Source of the DNA: Cristatella mucedo
Lineage: Eukaryota; Bryozoa; Phylactolaemata; Cristatellidae
Length of the DNA: 64,000 nucleotides
Direction of reading: 5' to 3'
NCBI GenBank assembly: GCA_009760855.2
Contig: WPIO01000114.1
Coordinates: 1,191,501-1,255,500 of the forward strand
Every line of letters begins with the position of its first letter. Position 1 is the stretch's first letter. The translations under genes were made by a program, and so were the position numbers. The notes beneath the pieces were generated by a model. It saw only the letters and a program-made list of their open reading frames with translations, had not been told where the DNA came from and did not search any database. Positions 1-11,700 of the stretch are shown piece by piece.

Positions 1-19
1 GAGTAGGCGCATAATAATA

Positions 20-695
20 GTAAATAATAATAATTATAGATTAGAGAAGCGCCGGTAGACGACTCAATCTGTCTAGGCTTTGTACAGTTGCTGCAAAGGA
101 GGCAAGATTAAATGATTTGTGACATAATGCTCAAAAAACAATAAGAATAACATGGTTAGGGGTGACATGCACAGGGCCAGCAGGAGAGTATGGTTAGTGC
201 TTCCATGCAGAGTTTCAGAACGCACAAGCACATGAAGATGAATCAGAGGGACCCACTAACTGCCGTGATGAATAGGTGCGTTTTAATTTTCTTTTTAAAT
301 GTGCTCAAGTTAGGAAATATTGTGACACAAGTTGGAGTGATTTCCACGCTTTTGGAGCCTACGAGCTGAAGGCATAGTCTCTACAGAATTTGAGGTTTGT
401 ACGAGGTATTGGTAAACAGTTAGATTCCAAAAAGCAAGTGGCGCAGTGCTCAGCTTAGTGAGGCAGTATATCTGCTAGGTAAACTTGAGCCAAAGAACAA
501 AGAGACCTAAAACTGCAAGAAAAAAACCTTGAATTCGATGCAGTGCTTGACCAGGAGCCAGTGCAGGTCGGCAGGAAGCAGTGTGGTGTCGAAAGTGTGG
601 CGCACGGGACAGGCAAGCATATCTGCAGAGTTTTGCACAAGATGTAAGCACCTGAATGCACAGGCCGGTAGACTAGCAGGCAGTGAGTTGCAGAA
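20..695 (-). mobile_element. LINE A 3' fragment
   Basis: Reads on the minus strand as the C-terminal coding part and 3' UTR of LINE A, with the (ATT)n tail near position 20. The diagnostic minus-strand landmarks are GGTTAGGGGTGACATGCACA and GGGACCCACTAA. It is truncated at its 5' end and meets the next copy head to head near 695. Confidence 0.8.
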
Positions 696-2098
696 GTCTT
701 TTAGAGGTAAGCCCTCTACAGAGTCAGTATTGCTGAGGGTACACTACGACCTACTTAGGAATGCATACATGGGTAGAGTAACTCTGCTTGTTGTACTCGA
801 TCTTTCGGCAGCTTTTGATACTATCGATCGCAAAGTTCTTCATGAGCGCCTCTCATCTCGTCTGGGTATCACTGGCACGGCTCTCCAACGGTTTAGGTCC
901 AATCTCACTGGGAGACTCCAGAGTAATGACATGAGTGGACAAAGATCATCCAAGGTACCTCTGAAATATGGGGTACCACACGGCTCCATGATAGGTCCGA
1001 TCCTTTTCACTGATTATACTCTCCCTCTTACTGATGTGATTGCCAAGCACAATCTAGGCTTTAACTTCTATGCGGATGACACTCAGTTGTACCTTTGCTT
1101 TGATCCTTCACAGCCTTCAAGCACCTCGGATTCTCTCAACTCACTTGCTGCATGTATTGGTGACATCTGCACATGTCTGGCAGCAAATTTTCTATAACTA
1201 AACGATGATCAAACAAACTTACTATTTATGGGCAAACCCAGTGTGATTCACAAATTTAAAAGGCTGACTCTCAAAATTGACTCTGCCAGCATATCTCCTG
1301 TTGAATCAGCTCCAAATCTGGCTATTTTGAGCTACATGACATTGCTAAAATTCGGGCTTATTTAGAAAAGAATACCACGTCTAAGTTTGTCCATGCATTC
1401 GTGAAATCCAGTCTTGACTTCTGCTACTCGCTGCTTACTGGCCTACCGGCATGTGCGATCAGGCGATTTCAGCTGGTACAAAACTACGCAGCTAGGCTTG
1501 TATATTGTATGCGTCGCAATTGCCACATCACACCACTTCTCGCCGACCTGCACTGGCTCCCAGTCACGCAACGGATTGACTTCAAGGTTTTGTCGCTCAC
1601 TTTTAGGTCACTTCATTCTTTGGCTCCAGCTAATCTCTCAGATCTACTCCCACCAGGCCAACCATCATACCACCCGCTTTTCGTAATCCACCAGTCTACC
1701 AATACCTCGTACAAACCACAAATCCTTTGGAGGCATTAAGTTCGTATGCTCCCAAAGCCTGGAACTCCCTTCCGACTTGGGTCAGAACATCCCGCGACTT
1801 GACAACATTTACAAGGAACTTAAATACACACATTTAGGACAGCATTTGGTAGGTCAATGTGATTCGTCCTTCATGTGCTTATGCATGCTGACACTGGGCA
1901 TGCTGCCACTAACCACATTTGAATGCTGACCCTGTGCATGTCACCCCTAACCACATTATTAATTTTGTTTGTTTATCAAGCGTGATATTACTCACCATTC
2001 AATTGCATTTCCCTTTGCAGCAAATGTAAAGCGCCTAGAAAGAGATTGAGTTCCCTGAGGGTGACTTATCAAGTGCAATAATATTGTTATTAAGTTAA
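696..2098 (+). mobile_element. LINE A copy, RT to 3' end, decayed
   Basis: Starts inside the RT with STESVLLRVHYDLLRNA, then has DLSAAFDTIDRK, FNFYADDTQLYLC and a C-terminal ITPLLADLHWLPVTQRIDF, followed by the 3' UTR and a short AT-rich tail. The frame ends at a stop at 1195-1197 just after the YADD region, and further shifts follow, so it is dead. Confidence 0.85.
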
Positions 2099-2525
2099 GA
2101 CGGGATGTCAAAAAGGCACGGACCATTTAACAATAATAACACGATATTACTCACCATTCAATTGCATTTTCCCTTTGCCGCAGATGTAAAGCACCAAGAG
2201 AGACTGGATTCTATGGTTCTCTATGGTACTTTATCAAGCGTCTTATTAGAATTATTCTTGCGAGGTATATGTGAACAGGTAGTTTCCGAAAAGCAAGTGG
2301 TACGATGCTTGGGCTGGTAGGGATAGATCTGATAAGTAGGCTGGAGCCATAGAATGAAGGAACTTAAAACTGAGCTACAGGATTTGGAAGCCTACTAACT
2401 AAATGCCTGGATTTCATAGGATTAGAATTTTGTAAGAGGCGTTGATAAATGGTTGGACTCCGAAAAGCGAGTGGTATGAAGCTTCACCTGGGGGATAGAT
2501 CTGATAATTTTCCTGCCGCCAAAGA
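2099..2525. mobile_element. Mosaic of LINE A scraps
   Basis: Short LINE A pieces in both orientations: a + strand 3' UTR at about 2140-2250, and minus-strand C-terminal pieces at about 2255-2375 and 2400-2525 recognised by GAAAAGCAAGTGGTACGATG-like sequence. Likely a result of repeated insertion and rearrangement. Confidence 0.6.
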
Positions 2526-4403
2526 ATGTACGACCTAGAAATGAGTGGCAGAACCTGTATGGCTAAGTCTAGCTTCTATAGAAACATTGTTGAATCACAG
2601 ATGCACAATAAAAAAATGCTGATGTCGACAATAAACCATCTCCTCAACCGTTCCCAGGTTAGCTCCTTACCTGATGATCCTTGTGATGATCTAGCCGATC
2701 GCTTCACTCGATTTTTTGTGCAGAAGATAGACAAAATCAGGGAATCAATCCCTGCGATGACAACCTTCCCACTAGAATGCTGTTCCTCGGTTCCTGGCTG
2801 CGCCTCAATGTCTGCATTTAAACAGGTCACTAGGGATGTAGTCCTAAAGCTCGTATCTCAATCAAAGAAGACAACAAGTCCACTGGACCCTATTCCCACT
2901 GTCCTGCTCCTACGTTGCATTGATCTGCTTCTGCCATGCATAACCAAAATCATTAATATGTCATTAGCCTCAGGTCAGGTCCCAGCACCTTTCAAAAAAG
3001 CTGTAGTCAGGCCACTTCTCAAGAAAGCTACACTAGACCAAGAGAACTTAAGCAACTACCGCCCAGTCTCCCTTCTACCATTCCTATCAAAGACACTGGA
3101 ACGGGTCGTGGCAGACCAGCTGAACTCGTATATCGAAACCTCACACCTTGCTAGTAAGTTCCAGTCTGGCTTTAGAGCTAATCACTCCACAGAGTCAGCA
3201 TTGCTTCGGGTATACAACGACCTACTTAGCAATGCAGACATGGGTAGAGTGTCTCTTCTTGTTTTGCTCGATCTTTCGGCAGCTTTTGATACCATCGATC
3301 ACAAAGTACTTCTAGAGCGCCTCTCATCTCGCCTGGGCATCACTGGCACTGCTCTGCAGTGGTTCAGGTCCTATCTCAGTGGGAGACTCCAGAGTGTTGA
3401 CGTGAATGGACAAAGATCATCTGAAGTACCTCTAAAATATGGAGTACCTCAGGGCTCTGTGCTAGGTCCGGTCCTTTTCACCGTTTATACTCTCCCTCTC
3501 GCTGATGTGATTGCCAAGCACAATCTAGGCTTTCACTTCCATGCGGATGACACTCAGTTGTACCTTTGCTTTGATCCCTCCCAGCCTTCGAGCACCTCAA
3601 ATTCTCTCAACTCACTAGCTGCATGCATTGATGACATCCGATCATGGATGGCAGCAAATTTTCTAAAACTTAAAGATGATAAAACTAACTTACTAGTTAT
3701 GGGCAAACCTAGTGTTATTCAGATATTGGAAAGGCTGACTTTCAAAATTGGCTCTGCCAGCATATCTCCAGTTGCATCAGCTCGAAATCTAGGTGTCATA
3801 TTCCAAAGCGACCTCTCGTTAGACGACCACATCAGCTCCACAGTCAAATCAGCCTATTTTCAGCTTCATAACATTGCTAAAATTAGGGCTTGTTTAGATA
3901 AGGATACCACGTCCAAGTTGGTCCATGCATTCGTGACATCTCGTCTCGACTTCTGCAACTCACTGCATACTGGCCTACCAGCATGTGCGATCAGGCGATT
4001 GCAGCTGGTGCAAAACTCTGCAGCTAGGCTTGTCTGTCGTGAGCGCTGCAGTTGCCACATTACTCCACTTCTCGCCGACCTGCACTGGCTACCAGTCAAG
4101 CAACGGATTGACTTCAAGGTTTTGTCGCTCACTTTTAGGTCTCTTCATTCTATGGCTCCAGCCTACCTTTCAGATATACTACCCCATCAGGCAAAGCATC
4201 GTACCACTCGCTTTTCGGAATCCAACAGTCTAGAAATACCTCGTACAAACCTTAAATCCTTTGGAGACCGTGCATTTAGCTCGTATGCTCCCACAGCCTG
4301 GAACTCCCTCCCGACCTGCATCAGAACATCCCCTGACCTGACCACATTTAAAAGAAACTTAAAAACATACCTATTTAGGACAGCATTTAGTGGGTCCTTG
4401 TGA
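2526..4403 (+). CDS. LINE A ORF2, open 625-codon RT and C-terminal part
   Basis: Longest open frame in the window. It is the reverse transcriptase of a CR1/L2-type non-LTR retrotransposon, used for target-primed reverse transcription. Residues 30-160 are the linker (INHLLNRSQ, PLDPIPTVLLL), 178-205 NYRPVSLLPFLSKTLERVV, 245-260 motif A LLDLSAAFDTIDHK, 304-318 motif [15 protein letters not shown], and 335-346 motif C reading FHFHADDTQLY. About residues 470-625 are the C-terminal domain (HITPLLADLHWLPVKQRIDF, WNSLP). The endonuclease domain seen in the minus copies at 12 and 41 kb is missing, so the insertion is 5' truncated, and the nominal start Met is probably not the native start. The usual Tyr of YADD is His here, while other copies in the window keep Tyr; this copy is probably not functional even though the frame is open. 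Confidence 0.88.
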   Translation: MYDLEMSGRTCMAKSSFYRNIVESQMHNKKMLMSTINHLLNRSQVSSLPDDPCDDLADRFTRFFVQKIDKIRESIPAMTTFPLECCSSVPGCASMSAFKQVTRDVVLKLVSQSKKTTSPLDPIPTVLLLRCIDLLLPCITKIINMSLASGQVPAPFKKAVVRPLLKKATLDQENLSNYRPVSLLPFLSKTLERVVADQLNSYIETSHLASKFQSGFRANHSTESALLRVYNDLLSNADMGRVSLLVLLDLSAAFDTIDHKVLLERLSSRLGITGTALQWFRSYLSGRLQSVDVNGQRSSEVPLKYGVPQGSVLGPVLFTVYTLPLADVIAKHNLGFHFHADDTQLYLCFDPSQPSSTSNSLNSLAACIDDIRSWMAANFLKLKDDKTNLLVMGKPSVIQILERLTFKIGSASISPVASARNLGVIFQSDLSLDDHISSTVKSAYFQLHNIAKIRACLDKDTTSKLVHAFVTSRLDFCNSLHTGLPACAIRRLQLVQNSAARLVCRERCSCHITPLLADLHWLPVKQRIDFKVLSLTFRSLHSMAPAYLSDILPHQAKHRTTRFSESNSLEIPRTNLKSFGDRAFSSYAPTAWNSLPTCIRTSPDLTTFKRNLKTYLFRTAFSGSL

Positions 4404-4642
4404 TTCGTCCTCGATGTGCTTATGCGTGCTGACACTGTTCATGCTGCCACTAACCACATTTGCATGCTGACCCAGTGCATGTAACCCCTAACCATGTTAT
4501 TCATTTTGTTTGTTTTTCAAGCATGATTTTACTTACTATTCTATTGCGTATCACTTTGCAGCAAATGTAAAGCGCCTAGAAAGAGATTAAGTTCTCTGAG
4601 GGCGCTTTATCAAGTGCAATATTATTATTATTATTATTATTC
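2556..4642 (+). mobile_element. LINE A copy, best preserved (5' truncated)
   Basis: Contains the 625-codon frame, a 3' UTR of about 200 bp and an (ATT)n tail ending at about 4642. The 3' UTR holds two 38-bp direct repeats at 4423-4460 and 4461-4498 and ends with AAGCGCCTAGAAAGAGATTA and GGGCGCTTTATCAAGTGC. Serves as the reference for the other LINE A copies. Confidence 0.88.
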
Positions 4643-4849
4643 TCGGTTGGGCACAATGGGGCGTGGCTTAAGAGCTGGGTAAGAAGTTCTCAGTTAGTGA
4701 AATGTCGTCAGTAGGAATGTTAACACTTTATCTACCTGCGGAGCCGTACGAATTACTTGAAAACAATATTATGTATCCTATTTCAAATAACTGAGAAAGT
4801 GTAGGATGATTTGGTTGAGAAGCTCAATTACTGATTTGCGATACAATAA

Positions 4850-5210
4850 TAACAATAATAATATATAATGCACTTGATAAAGCACCCTCAGAGAACTCAA
4901 TCTCTCTCTTGGCGCTTCACATTTGCTGCAAAGGGAAATGCAATTGAATGAAGAGTAATATCACGCTTGATAAACAAACAAAATGAATAACATGGTTAGG
5001 GGTGACATGCACAGATTCAGCATGCAAATGTGGTTAGTGGCAGCATGCACAGTGTCAGCACGCATAAGCACATGAAGAACGAATCACAGGGACCCACTAA
5101 ATGCTGTCCTAAATAGGTTTGTTTTAATTTCTTTTTAAATGTGGTCAGACCAGGGGATGTTCTGACGAAGGTCGGGAGGGAGTTCGGGGCTTTGGGAGCA
5201 GTATTCAATA
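4850..5210 (-). mobile_element. LINE A 3' fragment
   Basis: Minus-strand LINE A tail and 3' UTR, from (AAT)n near 4850 through the GGTTAGGGGTGACATGCACA landmark to the C-terminal coding end near 5205. It lies just upstream of the first visible lipase exon. Confidence 0.8.
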
Positions 5211-5472
5211 CCTGAATCGGCAACTTACCGTTAGCCGTAGAGAGAAGTGGAGATAATACAGATTGTTCTGAAATAGCCGGCATTCCTCTTTTGGTTATGA
5301 GTTCATTCACTGACAACTGCCACACATTGGCATGTATTTCTGCCATACTTAACAAATATGATATACTTAGATACTAATGCTTCCGAAAAAATACTAGTAT
5401 TAATTTTTACTGGCATAAGAATAAACCACAGAGATAGCAGATTAAAATTATAGTATTCGTTTTCCTTTTTAG

Positions 5473-5768
5473 AGACAATTCTTGGGGAAACAGTATGCTA
5501 CGGTTACGTCGGTTGCTTTGACAATTTTCCTCCTTCTTGGAATGCTGTTGGTCTACTTCCAAAGTCTCCGGATGCAGTAAGAACCACTTTTTCACTGTTT
5601 ACGAGAAAAACAAAAAACGTTTCCGGGGAGCCTCTTTCTTACTCCGATTTTAATGCCAATGCGGGGACAACATTCAATCCACAACTTCCTGTAAAGACAA
5701 TTGTTCACGGGTACAGTATAGGAATTGAACCTTGGATAGAACCGATGAAAGACGCTTTTCTGCAAAAG
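5473..5768 (+). CDS. Lipase exon 1 of those visible: N-terminal part of catalytic domain
   Basis: Preceded by a pyrimidine run and AG at 5471-5472. It opens ETVCYGYVGCFDN, the conserved start of mature pancreatic-type lipases, then LLPKSPDAVRTTFSLFTRK and VKTIVHGYS, where the HGY strand contributes to the oxyanion region. It ends AFLQK before a weak GTGGAC donor. The reading frame leaves two bases at 5473-5474 to complete a codon from an unseen upstream exon, unless the AG at 5473-5474 is the true acceptor. No initiator Met or signal peptide is present in it. Confidence 0.85.
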
Positions 5769-8700
5769 GTGGACACTTTTTTCTTTCTTTTGGCAAATAA
5801 TCGCAATTATAATTTGAGGCCATACAATGTTTAAGGCTGCATGACCATTCATTTATAAAGCTCGACTGTAACGTAAGAACTACGTTCTGGACAAAGGGGC
5901 GGTCATTCCGGACTATTTGGCAGCAACCGCCAACACCCGCCTGGTTGGTAGGCAGATGGCTATGTTAATACGACAATTGCAAAAGATTGGCTCCAGTTTG
6001 GACAAAGTGCACATTATTGGCTTGAGTCTCGGCTCTTACGTTGCTGGCTACGCCGGAAGTGAACTGTCCGGGCAAAATGGCAGAATAACTGGTAGTTGGT
6101 TGTTCTCCAATGAAGCTTTGGGGATGTTGTTCATTGAAAGAATAGCATTTTAATATGATGCAAATAGATAGCATGCAATATTTAGTGCTCTAAATCACTT
6201 TCGCACCAAAAGCTTAGCCTTACCTTCTACCTTACGCTGTAGTCACATCACGTCAGTTCTCGCCGAACTGCACTGACTCTCACTCAAGCAACGCTTCGAA
6301 TTCAATATTTTGTCACTCACTTTTAGGTATCTTCATTCTGTGTCTACAGCTTACCTACTATATCTACTCCCCCATAAGGTTAAGCATTGTGCCACCAGCG
6401 TTTTGGAATCTAATTGTTTATCTATACCTCATACAAGCCTCAAATCCTTTGGAGACCGTGCCTCTAGTTCGTACGCTCCTAAAGTCTGGAACTAAACTTC
6501 CGACTACCATCACGCCATCCAGATTGTCCACATATAAAAACAGCATAAAAATGCATCGATTTGTCAAAGCATTTAGTGGGCCCCTATGATTCGCCCTTTA
6601 TTTACTGACACTGTACATGCTGCCACTAATGGCACTTGCCTGCTAACCTTGTACATGTCACCCCTAACCTTGTTATTCTTGTTTTTTATCGACCATTCTA
6701 TCACTAACCATACGATTGTGTTTCCTTTGCATAAAATTCAAAGCGCCTAGAAAGAGATTGAGTTCTCTGATGGTGCTTTATCGATTGTTTTATTACAATT
6801 ATTATTACCACTAATAACAAACACAATCTGAACCTATAAATAACCACGATAAATCAAATCTTGTGCATTCAATCTAATTTAATTGACCAACTTTCTCAAC
6901 CTTTAAAGCTGCTCCCCGTAAAGAATATTCATTAAATATTTGCAAAGTAATGCATAATTGTATTGAGTCAACGTTACTTTCGTTCAAGGCTAGCCGTTAC
7001 GACTTTAGAGGTACCTGTAACTTTGATTCATTGTATTTCTCTTAAAACAGTTTAATCTACCAAATAATTGAAGATATTTTTTCATCTCCGAGCTCATAAG
7101 TGAAGCAACGGCCTCGTTTAACTTGCATGCTGACTTAGAGCATAAACAGTATCCCAACAATAAGCTTTCATTTGCTTTCAGGCTGACTCAGAGAATAAAC
7201 ATTATCCTAACAATAAGTGTTTAGCTGCTGCTCGCTTTGGTCAAATAAATCCTAGCTGATTAAACAGCCTCTTTTTGTACAGCGACTGAAGAGCCTTTAC
7301 GGCTATCACCACCGCTTGCAGTGGCGATAAAGAATCGCCCACAGCAAGAATCGAACCCACGACCTCGGAACCGAGGTCATGAAAGCAACCGCCTTAACTA
7401 GTGTGACATCACAGCTTTGCTATGGTGTAGCTTAGCGAAAACGTACTCAGTAGGCAGTAACCCACCGTTCTAAATATATTCACAACTGCCGCTATGCTCA
7501 TGCCAAACTGTGTGTAGGTACTTTCATGACAGCCAGTGTATTAAGAATGAATATGATTTATAAAATATCACTCAACCTCAGCCTTGTAATTGTGCACACT
7601 ATTTCGCTCGGCCAGGACTAAGAAAACAAATTCAAGGAACGATGTCTGTAATATAAAAATAACTACGAGAACTTAATTTCTATTCAGGCGCTTCACATGT
7701 AACGCGGGATTTAAGCCTACCGCCTAACGTTGACCTCGGTCATGGTGAGAACTTTAACGACTAGCAAAAGCAGAGCAGCAAAGCGAACTTTGTTTTAGTT
7801 AATTATTGATTTGTAAATGAGCACAATTTAATAGAGCTATAACTTAACTTTAGTTATGACTTAATTTTACAATACGCGAGGAGCCAAAGAAATTTGGGAC
7901 AGACTTGGCGTGAAGAGATTTGCCTCTCCAGTGGATTAATTTTAAAACCTCTGGGATTCGGTAAGGTGGTCCACGGATTGAGCCATTTAGAATAGTTACT
8001 TTCGAAAGCCAATCTACATCTATAAAGCCTCGGCTCCTTAGCTCGCTCATGTGTTCAAGTTTAACATAAGGCCTATGTAAATCAATTTATTTCTTAAAAT
8101 CGTATAGCAAATTATTTTCGAAACTCCTTTCATGACGCAAATTGTCTAGGCAGACATTAGAGCGTATTTTGATAAGTCCGAATCTCAGAGTAAACGATAA
8201 GCCAGAACCGAAGTCTGCTTTAAAGCATATAATTAAGGGGCTAAGAACAACACACTGATACACCACACGGTCACTGAAAAATAGATGACTCCTAGACAGC
8301 CTACCGATTGAGATTTAAAGATTATATCTTATAGTAAAAATCCATTATCAGTATTCCAAAGCCAAATTCGTATCTAAGAATACTGGAATCACAGATTGTT
8401 AGTCGTACTAAGTGAATGCTCACTCTAGTGGCTATATTTTTATAACTGCTCCTTGGCGAAAATATTTGTGTGCCATCCCAGTGATGACCCAGCATAACAT
8501 TTCTCCGAAATGTAACCTATTACATACGTAATTTTATAACTCTCTGTATATGTTGTTTGCGTTATTGAATGATGAGGGCTATGTTTCCTTAGCGCAGTCC
8601 TTGCAGGACTGAAAAAACTCATTGCCTCTTTCATTGCACCTCCATCATAATGGTCTCCGTTAAGCTCTTATCTAACAAAAGTTTCCCAGACTACAACGAC

Positions 8701-11700
8701 TTGTGTTCCTTTAGGACCTGCCCCAAAGATTTTACTTGCAAGTACTATAGACTTGCAGAGACACTAAATATACTACTAAATATCTTACTAAAAATCCCCG
8801 CATACAACCAAGATCTCAAAACCTGCGCCCCATCCTGAGAATATGAGTTTCAGTTGTGGGTAATTGCTTATGTCGTTTTGATTCAAAATATCTGAATAAT
8901 TAGTAGCTAATTGACTCAACCATTAGATTGAATATGATCTGTCTTGTCTTAATTAGGTATTTCAAGTAGAAATTCTACTTAAACTGCATACCTAGGGTTT
9001 ACAAGGACCTGTTAAAAATGGCAATTCATGTAGAGCCTCTCTACTGTTACACGTTGATCTCTCCTCATTGCATTTGATAGGATTTACAGTAGGTTCCAGT
9101 GTAATTCACTTTGCCAGGTATTACTAGTACATTGCTAAACTGAGGTTGATCCCGAGGCAGTGAAATGTTCTTAAACGTAAATAAGTTCAGATGTCAATAG
9201 CTACTGATCTTTTAAAATGAACCCTTCGAGAATAGGGTTGCTCACGGTTCGTTTAACGGTCTTCTTATTTAAGCTCTCTTTAGTCTTCCTTTGGGAGGCA
9301 GTCATCATCAAAAACATTATAGCTAACGTTTCTACTCCAGTTGCATCTAGCTTTACCTATTCTCCGATTTTCAAGCCTTTGATCATCCTTAGACTCACTC
9401 AATTTCGCTCCTGCCTGCATAGACAAAATTTGCGATTGTATGCTAAAGCTTGACTGCGTACGATAGAGCGAAAGCAGTGGTTGATGGCTTCTACAGCTAG
9501 CCATCACGTCCGATCTCTATCTAAGATAAGAAGCTGTCTTCCAAGGTGGTTTGCAAAAATTTAACTATCTCCGTAGTTCAATCTCAGCCCGATTATTGTA
9601 ATTCATTTGTGGCTGGGTTACCAAAACAAGCAACTGCAAATGGTTATTAATATGGCTGCGAAGCTAGTTTTTATGTCCCAGAGGTTTGACCGCATGTCTC
9701 CTTTGCTGAAATAGTGATGATGGCTGCCGTTTGATCGAAGGACACAGAGCTAAGTTCGAACGCTGACCTACAACACCCGTCATAGCTTGGCTACTTCATA
9801 CCTAGCTGAACTGCTGCACAGGTTTCAGCCTCGTCATGCATTCAGGTCCAGTATGGACAATAAGTTAGCTGTTTATAACAATAATAATAATAATAATTCC
9901 CTTGATAAAGCGCCCTAAGCGAACTCAATCTCTCTCTACGCGTTTTACATTTGCTGCAAAGGAAAATACAATTAAATGGTGAGTAAAATCATGCTTGATA
10001 AATAAATATTTAACTAGGGTCGGGGTGAAGTGCACAGGGTCAGCCTACAAATGTGGTTAGTGGCAGCATGCCCAGTGTCAGCATGCATAAGCACATGAAG
10101 GACGAATCACATTGACCTACCAAATACTCTCCTAAATAGGTCTGTTTTAAGTTCTTTTTTAATGTGGTCAAGTCATGGGATGTTCTGACCCAAGTCGGAA
10201 GGGCGTTCCAGGCTTTGGGAGCATACGAACTTAATGCCTCCAAAGGATGTGTGGTTTGTACAAGGTATCGGTAGACTGGTAGACTACGAAAAGCGGGTAG
10301 TACGATGCTTGGCCTGATGGGGTAGTATATCTGACAGATAGGCTGGAGCCATAGAATGAAGTGACCTAAAATTGAGCGACAAAACCATGAAGTCAATCCG
10401 TTGCTTGACTGGTAGCCAGTGCAGGTCGGAGAGAAGTGGTGTAATGTGGCAACTGCGACGCTCACGACAGACAAGCCTAGTTACGCTAGCTGCATTCGCC
10501 TGATCGCAGATGCTGGTAGGCCAGTAAGCAGTGAGTTTCAGAAGTTGAGACGGGATGTCGCGAATGCATGGACCAACTTGAAAGTGGTATCCTTATCTTA
10601 ACAAGCCCGAATTTTAGCAATGTTATGAAGCTGAAAATAGGCAGATCTGACTGTGGAGCAAATACGGTCGTTAAATGTGATGTCACTTTGAAACGTGACA
10701 TGTTGATTTCGAGCTGACTCAACAAGAGATATGCTGGCAGAGCCAATTTTGAGCGTCAGCCTTTCCAATTTCTGAATCACACTGGATTTGCCCATAACTA
10801 GTAAGTGTGCTTTATCATATATTAGTTTATGAAAATGTGCTGCCATTCATGTGCGGATTTCATCAATACATGAAGCAAGTGCTTTCAGAGAATTCGAGGT
10901 GCTCGAAGGCTGGGAGGGATCTAGACAAAGGTGCAACTGAGTGTCATCCCCATAGATGTGAAAGCCTAGATTGTGCATGGCAATCACATCAGAAAGAGCA
11001 AGAGAATAAACCGCGAAAAGAACTGGACCTAGAATGGAACCCTAAGGTACCCCATATTTCAGAGGTACCTCAGATAATCTTTGTCCATTCACGCCAATAC
11101 TTTAAAGTCTGCCAATGAGGTAGGCCCTGAACCATTTCAGAGCAGTGCTAGTGATGCCCAGGCGAGATGAGAGGCGCTCCAGAAGAACTTTTTAATCGAT
11201 AGTATCAAAAACTACCGAAAAAACGAGCGAAACAAGAAGAGACATTTCACCCATGCCTGAATTCCTAAGTAGATCGTCGTATACCCTAAGCAATGCTGAT
11301 TCTGTGGAGTCATTAGCTCTAAAGCCAGTCTGGAACTCACTAGTAAGATGTAGAGTTTAGACATATGAGTTCTGCTGGTCCACCTCGACCCGTTCTAGTA
11401 TCTTTGATAGGAATGGTAGAAGGGAGACTCGGCGGTTGTTGCTTAAGGTCTCTTACTCTAGTGTCGCTTTCTTGAGAAGTAGCCTGACTCCAGTTTTTTG
11501 AAAGGTACTGGGACTTGACCTTAGGCTAACGACATATTAATGATGCTAGTTATGCATGGCAACAGCAGATCAATGCAACGTAGGAGCAGGCCAGTGTGAA
11601 TAGGATCCAGAGGACTTGTTGTCTTCTTTGATTTGGATACGAACTTCAGGACTAGATCACTAGTGACCTGCTTAAATGTAGACATTGAGATGCAACCAGG

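Noticed and set aside
1-2100. Head-to-head LINE A copies as one twin-primed insertion
   Set aside because: Both copies have their own 3' UTR and tail, so they are two insertions.
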